The translations under genes and the position numbers were made by a program. Shown here piece by piece: positions 40,592 through 48,398 of a stretch of DNA of 64,000 nucleotides. The DNA comes from Emticicia aquatica (lineage in GTDB: Bacteria > Bacteroidota > Bacteroidia > Cytophagales > Spirosomataceae): assembly GCF_923079645.1 (NCBI RefSeq), contig NZ_CAKLPY010000001.1:1694001-1758000 (forward strand), read 5' to 3'. The notes under the pieces were generated by a model that searched no databases, was not told where the DNA came from, and worked only from the letters and a program-made list of their open reading frames with translations. Every line of letters starts with the position of its first letter. Position 1 is the first letter of the stretch.

Positions 40592-41566
40592 ATGAAAAAC
40601 TTAAAATTTAATGCCTTTATTCTATTAATATCTGTCGTTTTATTTTATTCTTCTTGTTCAAAAAGTGATGAACCGTGTGAAAGAAAAACGTGGTATCAAG
40701 ATGCTGATGGCGATGGAAAAGGCAGTAAATTGGTTTCATTTGAATCATGCGAACAGCCAATTGGCTATGTTTCAAACTCAAATGACGACGATGATATAGT
40801 TGTAAAAGCTCCAGTTTCAATCATTCCAGCGAAAGGTTATTCTACTCCTGCTAGTTATCCAAACTTAAAATTAGCTTGGGCTGATGAATTTGACGGTACA
40901 ACTTTGAATGAAAAATATTGGAATTATGAAATTGGTAACAATAATGGTTGGGGAAACAACGAATTAGAATATTACAAAAAAGAAAATACAAGCGTCAAAG
41001 ACGGGTATTTGATTATTGAAGCTAAAATCGAAAATACTGGTAGTCAAAACTATACCTCATCGAGATTAACTACACAAGATAAATATAATTTCAAATATGG
41101 GCGAGTTGATATTCGAGCAGCATTACCAAAGGGTCAAGGAATTTGGCCTGCTCTATGGATGTTAGGCAAGAATATTCAAACAGTTAGTTGGCCAAAATGT
41201 GGTGAAATTGACATCATGGAAATGGTTGGTGGGAATGATAAAGATAATACTTTGTATGGAACAGTTCATTGGGATAATAATAATAGTCACGCCCAATACG
41301 GTGGCAATACCAAACTAGTTTCTGGAATTTTCAATGATGAATTTCATGTATTTTCGATTGTTTGGGACGCCAAGAAAATTATTTGGTACTTGGACGATAA
41401 AAAATACCACGAAATTGATACTACTCCAGCGGGGTTAAGCGAATTTCAAGAAGAATATTTTTTACTCGTAAACTTGGCTGTTGGTGGAGATTGGCCTGGA
41501 AAACCAGACGGTTCAACCACTTTTCCACAGCATTTGGTTGTTGATTATATTCGAGTATTTCAATAA
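40592..41566 (+). CDS. GH16 family endo-beta-glucanase-like lipoprotein
   Basis: 324 residues from ATG 40592; the frame upstream lacks features. Lipoprotein signal MKNLKFNAFILLISVVLFYSSC. Residues about 30-75 resemble a MopE-type calcium/metal-binding motif (WYQDADGDGKG ... CEQPIGYVSNSNDDDD). The catalytic GH16 domain follows with E205-I-D-I-M-E210 in GEIDIMEMVG (nucleophile and acid/base), YWNYEIGNNNGWGNNELEYY and FHVFSIVWDAKKIIWYLDD. It probably hydrolyses beta-1,3 or mixed-linkage glucans (laminarin-like) at the cell surface. No SusCD or regulator is adjacent. Confidence 0.92.
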   Translation: MKNLKFNAFILLISVVLFYSSCSKSDEPCERKTWYQDADGDGKGSKLVSFESCEQPIGYVSNSNDDDDIVVKAPVSIIPAKGYSTPASYPNLKLAWADEFDGTTLNEKYWNYEIGNNNGWGNNELEYYKKENTSVKDGYLIIEAKIENTGSQNYTSSRLTTQDKYNFKYGRVDIRAALPKGQGIWPALWMLGKNIQTVSWPKCGEIDIMEMVGGNDKDNTLYGTVHWDNNNSHAQYGGNTKLVSGIFNDEFHVFSIVWDAKKIIWYLDDKKYHEIDTTPAGLSEFQEEYFLLVNLAVGGDWPGKPDGSTTFPQHLVVDYIRVFQ

Positions 41567-41603
41567 AAACCTATTTACCAACATTTAAGATTTTTTTTAT
41601 TCC

Positions 41604-41879
41604 ATGCCTTACGAAATAACGCTTTGTGCTGGTGGCGACTGCCCTATTAAACAATATTGCTACCGACATACGGCAGAAATATTGGGCAGACAAGATTTTT
41701 TTGGCTCAGTTCCATTTGATTATACAACAAAAAAATGCTATTATTTTCTAAAAAATGAAGCTTATTTTGAGCAAATACGAAAAAATGCCTACAAAATATG
41801 GGAAAACAATGGAAAACCTGATAATAGTTCTGTGTCCCATTGGCAACTTGCAGAAGAAGTTTTTTTTCTTTCTTTATAA
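41604..41879 (+). CDS. small cysteine-containing protein with DUF2934-like tail
   Basis: 91 residues, no signal peptide. The N-terminus has clustered cysteines, C-AGGD-C-PIKQY-C-YRHT, and a fourth Cys in YTTKKCYYF, suggesting a metal site. The C-terminal third, IRKNAYKIWENNGKPD.....HWQLAEEVFF, resembles the DUF2934 motif (IRxxAYxxWExxGxPxGxxxxHWxxAExxL). Function unknown. Confidence 0.8.
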   Translation: MPYEITLCAGGDCPIKQYCYRHTAEILGRQDFFGSVPFDYTTKKCYYFLKNEAYFEQIRKNAYKIWENNGKPDNSSVSHWQLAEEVFFLSL

Positions 41880-41989
41880 ATATTCGTCCACAAATAAACA
41901 TTAGTCGTCTCACAATTCTACAAAAATTATATTTTTCGTTAAATTGCTTATTATTCTTAAATTTCACTCTATTCTAAGTAATTTAATCA

Positions 41990-42973
41990 ATGAAAGTCTC
42001 AACTATTATCCAACATGTCATACTGACATCAATCGGATTTTTATCTTTTGTATCATCAAATGCACAATCTTGGGAAACTGCATTACCTACAAATAATTGT
42101 ACGAATCGTCATGAAAACACTTTGACTGCAGTTGGTACGAAAATAGTTTTGTTAGGAGGTCGTGGCATCAAATCTACCGAAATCTACGATACAAAAACGC
42201 AAACATGGACAAAATCAGTTGAAACACCTCTTGAAATTCATCATTTACAAGCCGTTACATATAATAATGAAGTTTATGTGATGATGGCCATGACTGGCGG
42301 ATATCCACACGAAACTCCAATTCCTAATATTTATATTTTTAATATCGAAAAAGGTGAGTGGAGAAAAGGGCCAGAAATACCAAAAGATAGATTAAGAGGT
42401 TCGGCAGGATGTGTGGTTTATAAAAACAAAATTTATATGGTTTGTGGTATTTTAGATGGTCATTGGGATGGGCATGTAGCTTGGCTAGACGAATATGACC
42501 CAAAAACTAACACTTGGGTAAAATTAGGAGACGCACCACACCTCCGTGATCATGTGAGTGTTGCAGTTATAAAAGACAAATTATATGTTGCTGGCGGGCG
42601 ACGTTCAACGGCTCGAATTAACCAAGTTTTAAACTTGACTGAACCTGCGGTTGATGTATATGATTTAAAGAAAAAAACATGGCAAACACTTCCAGCTGAA
42701 CTCAATCTGCCAACACAAAGAGCAGGGAATTCATCAGTAGCATTTGGCGACAAATTATTGGTTATCGGTGGTGAAAGTCCAGCTCAAGTACCTTCTCATA
42801 GCGAAGTTGAAGCATTTGACACTAAAAAAATGCAATGGGTTAAATTTCCGAGTTTGAATAAAGGTCGTCATGGAACGGGAGCAACAGTAATTGAAGGAAA
42901 AGTTTATTCGATTGCTGGTTCTGGTAATCGTGGCGGTGGTCCAGAGTTAAATTCAATAGAAGTTTTGAAATAG
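41990..42973 (+). CDS. exported kelch-repeat beta-propeller protein
   Basis: 327 residues; signal peptide ending SSNAQS. About six kelch blades, each with GG or G followed by Y and W: KIVLLGGRGIKSTEIYDTKTQTWTK, KIYMVCGILDG...EYDPKTNTWVKL, KLYVAGGRRS...VYDLKKKTWQTL, KLLVIGGES...AFDTKKMQWVKF, and KVYSIAGSGNRGGG at the end. Periplasmic or surface; propellers of this kind bind sugars or proteins, and sialate mutarotase-type enzymes share the fold, but no catalytic site is identifiable. Confidence 0.85.
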   Translation: MKVSTIIQHVILTSIGFLSFVSSNAQSWETALPTNNCTNRHENTLTAVGTKIVLLGGRGIKSTEIYDTKTQTWTKSVETPLEIHHLQAVTYNNEVYVMMAMTGGYPHETPIPNIYIFNIEKGEWRKGPEIPKDRLRGSAGCVVYKNKIYMVCGILDGHWDGHVAWLDEYDPKTNTWVKLGDAPHLRDHVSVAVIKDKLYVAGGRRSTARINQVLNLTEPAVDVYDLKKKTWQTLPAELNLPTQRAGNSSVAFGDKLLVIGGESPAQVPSHSEVEAFDTKKMQWVKFPSLNKGRHGTGATVIEGKVYSIAGSGNRGGGPELNSIEVLK

Positions 42974-43086
42974 TTGTTTTATGTACAACATTTTCAATAA
43001 TCTGAATTGTTTTTTTTCTGAATACCAAAATACTTTTGGAAGAATGATAAAAAAATGACTGATATACCATTGAAATATCCGATAAA

Positions 43087-44217
43087 ATGAAAAAAATAAT
43101 CTGTCTTTTTGTTTTTATCCTAAGTTTGAATTCGGTTAATGCCCAAAGAAAAGAGACCTATTTATTTATAGGCACATATACTGATGGAAAACCACATAAA
43201 GGAATTTACGTATATAGCCTTGATTTAAATACAGGTGAATTGCGTTTCAAAAGCAATACCGAAGCCTTAGTTAATCCTTCTTTTTTAAATATTTCTCCTA
43301 ACGGAAAATATTTATATGCTTGTACTGAAACCAAACTTTCTCAACACGGAAATATTAGTTCATTTGCCATTGATAGCATAAATGGAAAACTAAAATTTAT
43401 CAATAAACAATCAAGTAATGGCGAAAATCCAGTTTATGTGAGCGTTCATAAAAACAATAATTTTGTAGTTTCGGGCAATTATAGTGAGGGTAATATGAGT
43501 GTTTTTTCTACAAATATTGATGGAAGCATCAATAGTTTTACGCAAAGCATTCAGTTTTCAGGAAAGAGTATCAATGAGCAACGCCAAGAAAAATCACATA
43601 TTCATTCGACTATTTTTTCACCCAAAAACGATTACTTATTTTTGCCAGATTTAGGTTCGGACAAAATTTGGGCTTTCAAATTTGATGCTCAAATTAACAA
43701 ACCACTCACTCCTATTGATAGTCTAAATGTAACTTCTGTTGCAGGAAGCGGGCCTCGACATTTGACATTTCATCCCAACCAAAAATACGCATATTGTATT
43801 GAAGAAATGAGTGGAATGATTGCCGTTTACACTTATCATAATGGAAAACTGACTGGAATTCAAAGAATAATGAGTAATCAAAAGTTAGCAGAAACTTATA
43901 GTAGTGCTGATATTCATATTTCGCCAGATGGATTATTTTTATATGCTTCGAATCGGGTTGAAAATACAATTTCAATTTTTTCTATTGCAACAAATGGGCA
44001 TTTGAAATTAGTTGGATTTGTATCAACTTTTGGTAATACGCCACGAAATTTCAATATCGACCCAAGCGGAAATTTCCTTATTGTTGCGAATCAATCAAGT
44101 AGCAATATTGTTGTTTTTCGTAGAGATTTAAAAACTGGATTACTCAAAAAAATTAGTCAAGAAATAAGCGTTCCAAATCCCTCTTGTTTACAATTTAAAC
44201 AATACACACAAAAATAA
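43087..44217 (+). CDS. lactonase family (YbhE-like) seven-bladed propeller, exported
   Basis: 376 residues; signal peptide MKKIICLFVFILSLNSVNAQ. Matches the 6-phosphogluconolactonase (YbhE/Pgl) propeller family: YLFIGTYTDGKPHKGIYVYSLD, the NPSFLNISPNGKYLYACTE blade, EKSHIHSTIFSPKNDYLFLPDLGSDK, GSGPRHLTFHPNQKYAYCIEE, and TPRNFNIDPSGNFLIVANQ. The export signal makes a pentose-phosphate role unlikely; secreted paralogs in Bacteroidota act on unknown lactones. Confidence 0.87.
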   Translation: MKKIICLFVFILSLNSVNAQRKETYLFIGTYTDGKPHKGIYVYSLDLNTGELRFKSNTEALVNPSFLNISPNGKYLYACTETKLSQHGNISSFAIDSINGKLKFINKQSSNGENPVYVSVHKNNNFVVSGNYSEGNMSVFSTNIDGSINSFTQSIQFSGKSINEQRQEKSHIHSTIFSPKNDYLFLPDLGSDKIWAFKFDAQINKPLTPIDSLNVTSVAGSGPRHLTFHPNQKYAYCIEEMSGMIAVYTYHNGKLTGIQRIMSNQKLAETYSSADIHISPDGLFLYASNRVENTISIFSIATNGHLKLVGFVSTFGNTPRNFNIDPSGNFLIVANQSSSNIVVFRRDLKTGLLKKISQEISVPNPSCLQFKQYTQK

Positions 44218-44231
44218 TCTTTGGTAAAACC

Positions 44232-44759
44232 ATGACAAATTACTTCATTTTACCTGGTCTTGGCAATTCAGGAGCAAATCATTGGCAAACGCATTTTGAA
44301 AACTTAGGAGACAATTTTAAAAGAATTAATCAACAAGAATGGGACGCACCTTATTGTGATGATTGGCTTGAAACAATTGATAAAACACTAGCAGAATATG
44401 ACCTCGAAAACGTCATACTGATCGGGCATAGTTTGGCTTGTACAACAATTGCACATTGGGCAAAAAAGTATAATAAAACTATAAAAGGAGCCTTATTGGT
44501 CGCTCCAAGTGATATTGAAAATCCTGTTTATACATTTCCTGCAACTGGTTTTACTCCAATTCCACTCGAAAAAATCAAATTCAAAACGATTGTTGTTGCC
44601 AGCTCTAATGATGAATGGGTCTCGTTGGAAAGAGCTAAGTTTTTTGCCGAAAATTGGGGAAGTGAATTCATTAATATTGGTGATGCAGGACATATAAATG
44701 CCGATGCAGGTTATGGAGAATGGAATTTTGGCTTGGAAATTTTAAAAAAACTAGGTTAA
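44232..44759 (+). CDS. RBBP9/YdeN family alpha/beta hydrolase
   Basis: 175 residues, complete RBBP9-type serine hydrolase. NYFILPGLGNSGANHWQTHF (family opening), nucleophile elbow GHSLACTTIAHW, Asp in VVASSNDEWVSLERA, and His in NIGDAGHINADAGYG, so the Ser-Asp-His triad is intact. Cytosolic; physiological substrate unknown. A small membrane-protein gene starts 2 bases past its stop, so the two are likely one operon. Confidence 0.9.
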   Translation: MTNYFILPGLGNSGANHWQTHFENLGDNFKRINQQEWDAPYCDDWLETIDKTLAEYDLENVILIGHSLACTTIAHWAKKYNKTIKGALLVAPSDIENPVYTFPATGFTPIPLEKIKFKTIVVASSNDEWVSLERAKFFAENWGSEFINIGDAGHINADAGYGEWNFGLEILKKLG

Positions 44760-44761
44760 AA

Positions 44762-45157
44762 ATGTTTAAAAAAATCCCTTTCAAAATCGCAATCAATATC
44801 ATTTTATTGCTTATTGGATTCATCATTATATTTCATTTTTTAGTTTTAACTCAAACGATTCCATTCAATATCGTTTGGGGAGGAAAACTTAAAAATGAAT
44901 CAGAAATGATAAGATTAGAAGCCATTTCAATCACCATTAATATCCTTTTGATTTTTGTAATCTTAATCAAAGGAAATTATTTAAAGCTTAACTTCTCCGT
45001 AAAATTGCTCAATGCAATTTTATGGTTATTTATCTTACTTTTTGCACTCAACACAATCGGTAATTTATTGGCAGAATCAAGTATTGAGACAATTATTTTC
45101 ACGCCAATGACTTTTATTCTTTCAATATTATGCTTAAGAATTGTAATCGAAAAATAA
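44762..45157 (+). CDS. small membrane protein, about four helices
   Basis: 131 residues from ATG 44762, immediately after the stop of the hydrolase gene. The longer overlapping frame is less likely. Four hydrophobic stretches: IAINIILLLIGFIIIFHFLVL, IRLEAISITINILLIFVILIKG, LLNAILWLFILLFALNTIGNLL and TFILSILCLRIVI. No recognised family. Confidence 0.78.
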   Translation: MFKKIPFKIAINIILLLIGFIIIFHFLVLTQTIPFNIVWGGKLKNESEMIRLEAISITINILLIFVILIKGNYLKLNFSVKLLNAILWLFILLFALNTIGNLLAESSIETIIFTPMTFILSILCLRIVIEK

Positions 45158-45329
45158 ACAATACTTCTTTCAATTCACGTTTTAAAAGATTCATTTTCCA
45201 AAATCAACTTAAAGAAATCTACAAAAATGCGTTAGTTTTTCCAAAAAGTATTTAATTTGTAATAAAATGGCTTTTTCGTTAAAAAGAGGATTCATTTTTT
45301 ATAAAATTGTCAATACAAAATTTTAATTA

Positions 45330-45776
45330 ATGACTCTTTCTCTTCGAAAAGCTACGCAAAATGATGCTGATATAACTTTTGAAATTGAGCAATTTTCAAT
45401 CAAAGAATACAGTGATGAGATGTATTTGACTGAAATCGAATTACATCGAAAAGAGTTTGATTCAGAGCATATTCAAATTGTTGAATTGGGCAAACAAACT
45501 ATTGGTTATCTGGAGATTGAAGAAAAAAATCATTCTTTTGAAATCATAAATATTTTGATTCAAAAATCTTTTCAAAACCAAGGATTCGGTACTCAACTAC
45601 TTGAAAAAGTGATTGAAGATGGACAAAAAAAATCAAAAGGAATAGAATTGCAAGTATTAAAAAACAACCCAAAAGCAAAGCGGTTTTACGAAAACTCAGG
45701 TTTTCAGGTGTATTATGAAACCGAATTTGAATTTAAAATGAAATTTTCACATGCAAATCGGATTTTTGGAAATTAA
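45330..45776 (+). CDS. GNAT family N-acetyltransferase
   Basis: 148 residues. GNAT fold with the acetyl-CoA pyrophosphate loop QNQGFGTQLLEKV (Q/R-x-x-G-x-G/A), the preceding strand FEIINILI, and the C-terminal NPKAKRFYENSGFQVY motif. Substrate unknown. Its last 26 bases overlap the start of cdaA, implying translational coupling. Confidence 0.88.
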   Translation: MTLSLRKATQNDADITFEIEQFSIKEYSDEMYLTEIELHRKEFDSEHIQIVELGKQTIGYLEIEEKNHSFEIINILIQKSFQNQGFGTQLLEKVIEDGQKKSKGIELQVLKNNPKAKRFYENSGFQVYYETEFEFKMKFSHANRIFGN

Positions 45777-46530
45777 GTGGACTGATATTTTAGACATTTC
45801 TCTAGTCGCATTTTTATTATATTACATTTATAAATTAGTTCGTGGAAGTGTAGCCAGTCGAGTTTTTATGGGTTATTTGCTCATTTATCTCTTTTATTTG
45901 ATTGTAAAGGCAATCGGGCTTGAATTATTAACCAGAATTTTAGAGTATTTTATGGGAGTTGGGGCAATTGCTTTGATAGTTTTGTTTCAACAAGAAATAC
46001 GTAGATTTTTGTTAATGGTTGGGAAATCAACTTCGCTCACAAATAATCAACTTTTTTCTAATTTACTCGGAAATGAAATTAGTAATGAAGAAAAATATCC
46101 TATAAAAATGATTATTGATGCCGCCAAAACGATGTCAAACGAATTTACAGGCGGAATAATTGTGATTCAAAAGGAAGACGATTTAGACAAATTTTGCGAG
46201 TCTGGCGATGCAATTGATGCTATTTTATCAAAAAAAATTATTTTATCGCTATTTAGTCAATATAGCTTATTAAACGACGGAGCAATAATCATTAGTAATA
46301 ATCGAATCAAGGCTGCTCATTGTATTTTGCCAGTAGCCAATAATGATGATTTACCTTCCAATTATGGTTTTAGGCATCGAGCAGCATTAGGAATTTCGGA
46401 AGCAACTGATGCTGCTTCCATTTGTATTTCAGAAGAAAATGGCAAGATTTCATTGGCAATAGACGGAAATATCAAAACCGTTTCTGCAACTGAACTTGAA
46501 AGGGATTTAAAGGGTTATTTTTTAAATTGA
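45751..46530 (+). CDS. cdaA: diadenylate cyclase CdaA (c-di-AMP synthase)
   Basis: 259 residues. Three N-terminal membrane helices (about 12-80: DISLVAFLLYYIYKLV, VFMGYLLIYLFYLIV, MGVGAIALIVLFQQEIRRFL), then the DAC domain with D176-G-A (LLNDGAIII) and R208-H-R (GFRHRAALGISE), the ATP-binding and catalytic motifs. Makes the second messenger c-di-AMP from two ATP at the membrane. The usual Bacteroidota neighbour folP is not visible here; a GNAT gene overlaps instead. Confidence 0.95.
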   Translation: MQIGFLEIKWTDILDISLVAFLLYYIYKLVRGSVASRVFMGYLLIYLFYLIVKAIGLELLTRILEYFMGVGAIALIVLFQQEIRRFLLMVGKSTSLTNNQLFSNLLGNEISNEEKYPIKMIIDAAKTMSNEFTGGIIVIQKEDDLDKFCESGDAIDAILSKKIILSLFSQYSLLNDGAIIISNNRIKAAHCILPVANNDDLPSNYGFRHRAALGISEATDAASICISEENGKISLAIDGNIKTVSATELERDLKGYFLN

Positions 46531-46558
46531 GTACAAAATTTATCACCCTTAGGGTATT

Positions 46559-47599
46559 ATGCTGACATTTTATCCAGGCCCATCAAAAGTTTATCCGAAA
46601 GTGGCAAATTACCTCCAAGATGCCATTAAAGAAGGGATTTTGAGCCAAAATCACCGTAGTTTGGCTTTTATGGATATGCTCAAAAATTGTATTTTGGCAT
46701 TCAAACAAAAACTAAACATTCCTGAAGATTATCAGGTTTACTTCACTTCTTCAGCAACCGAATGTTGGGAAATCATTAGTCAATCGCTTGTAAAACATCA
46801 AAGTCACCACATTTTTAATGGAGCTTTTGGTGAAAAATGGTTTGACTACGCCACACAATTAGACAAAACTACTTCTTGCACGAAATTTGATTTTCAAACT
46901 ACATTTGAAGCAAAAAACAGTTATTCAACCCATGCAGATGTTATCTGTTTTACACAAAATGAAACATCTAACGCAACGCAAATTTCAGCTAATTTTCGTC
47001 AAGAAACCAACTCAAATGTATTAATTGCTATTGATGTTACCTCTTCCTTAGGAGGTATTGAATTGGATTGGAAAATGGGTGACATTTGGCTTGCGTCGGT
47101 TCAGAAATGTCTTGGTTTACCCGCAGGAATGGGCGTAATGATATGTTCACCAAATGCTATCAATCGAGCAAAAGAAATTGGTGAACGCAAGCATTATAAT
47201 AGCTTACTTTTTATTCACGAAAACTTTCAAAAATACCAAACGCATTATACTCCAAATATTTTAGGAATCTATTTATTGTTGCGAATAATGGAACAAATAC
47301 CAGATATTCAAACAATTAGCACACAAATAAAATCTAGGGCAATTAATTTTTATGATTTCATAACAAGTAAAACATCTTTAGAATTACTAATTGAAAACAC
47401 ACAGGTTAGGTCTGAAACTGTGATTGCAATTAAAGGAAACATTGATGAAATATTACGATTGAAGCAAAAAGCTAAAGAAAATAATATAATTTTGGGCAAT
47501 GGCTATGGAGCTTGGAAAGATACCACTTTCAGAATCGCCAATTTCCCTGCTATTGAAGATTGGGAGTTCGACAAACTAAAAACACTTCTACGACAATGA
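46559..47599 (+). CDS. class V PLP-dependent aminotransferase (SerC-like)
   Basis: 346 residues, class V fold. Opens LTFYPGPSKVYP, typical of the serine-glyoxylate/phosphoserine aminotransferase branch. LSQNHRS matches the SerC H-R region; FTSSATECWE binds phosphate/PLP; IDVTSSLGG contains the PLP-ring Asp; and the Schiff-base Lys is in ASVQKCLGLPAGMGVM. Could be phosphoserine aminotransferase or a paralog; no serA is in view. The stop overlaps the start of marC (ATGA). Confidence 0.85.
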   Translation: MLTFYPGPSKVYPKVANYLQDAIKEGILSQNHRSLAFMDMLKNCILAFKQKLNIPEDYQVYFTSSATECWEIISQSLVKHQSHHIFNGAFGEKWFDYATQLDKTTSCTKFDFQTTFEAKNSYSTHADVICFTQNETSNATQISANFRQETNSNVLIAIDVTSSLGGIELDWKMGDIWLASVQKCLGLPAGMGVMICSPNAINRAKEIGERKHYNSLLFIHENFQKYQTHYTPNILGIYLLLRIMEQIPDIQTISTQIKSRAINFYDFITSKTSLELLIENTQVRSETVIAIKGNIDEILRLKQKAKENNIILGNGYGAWKDTTFRIANFPAIEDWEFDKLKTLLRQ

Positions 47600-48165
47600 A
47601 TTTTATTTTTAAAGAAATTATTTCGGTAACAATCATTTTATTTTCAATCATTGATATTTTAGGCTCGATTCCAGTTATCATTGATTTGAGAAAAAAAGCA
47701 GGTGATATTCACGCCGAACAAGCTACAATTGTGGCGGGTGTATTAATGATTACTTATTTGTATTTGGGTATTAGTATTTTAAATTTATTCGGTGTGGATG
47801 TAAAATCGTTTGCTATTGCTGGTGCATTGATTTTGGCTTTAATTGGCTTTGAAATGATTTTAGGGAGAAATATTTTCAAGCATGAAACGTCCACTAGTAA
47901 AGCAACTTCTATCGTTCCTTTAGCATTTCCAATCATTGCAGGTGCAGGAACAATGACAACTATTATTTCGCTAAAATCTGCTTATCAAGAAGAAAATATT
48001 GTAGTTGGCATTCTTCTAAATTTACTTTTTGTGTATATTATTCTTCGTACATCTCAGCAACTCGAAAAAATTCTTGGCCCAACTGGAGCAGATATTTTAC
48101 GCAAAGTTTTTGGTATGATTCTAATTGCCATTTCTATTAAATTGATTAAAACCAATTTGGTTTAG
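47596..48165 (+). CDS. MarC family integral membrane protein
   Basis: 189 residues from ATG 47596, which overlaps the aminotransferase stop by four bases; the longer frame from 47560 is less likely. Six membrane helices with MarC/UPF0056 markers: SIIDILGSIPVIIDL, IAGALILALIGFEMILG, VPLAFPIIAGAGTMTTII and GADILRKVFGMILIAISIKLI. Transport function unproven in this family. Confidence 0.9.
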   Translation: MNFIFKEIISVTIILFSIIDILGSIPVIIDLRKKAGDIHAEQATIVAGVLMITYLYLGISILNLFGVDVKSFAIAGALILALIGFEMILGRNIFKHETSTSKATSIVPLAFPIIAGAGTMTTIISLKSAYQEENIVVGILLNLLFVYIILRTSQQLEKILGPTGADILRKVFGMILIAISIKLIKTNLV

Positions 48166-48225
48166 GGGAAATTAGAGCATATAAAGATTTCAATTTTACG
48201 AAAAATTTTTTCAACTCACAATTAA

Positions 48226-48256
48226 GGCTATCAAAACTTCGCTGTTTTGATTTAGC
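48226..48256 (+). terminator. hairpin downstream of marC
   Basis: 8-bp stem ATCAAAAC (48230-48237) / GTTTTGAT (48244-48251), extended by GCTA/TAGC with a bulge. No long U-run follows, so termination efficiency is uncertain. Confidence 0.45.
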
Positions 48257-48398
48257 TAGATATTAATATTGCTATTTTTTTCTATAAAAAATATCTTTTA
48301 GTCTTGTTTCAATATCCTTTCATCAAAACTATTTTATTAATAATACCATTTTTCATTAATTTTACAAATCAATATCTTCAAATCATCAATTCAAATAT

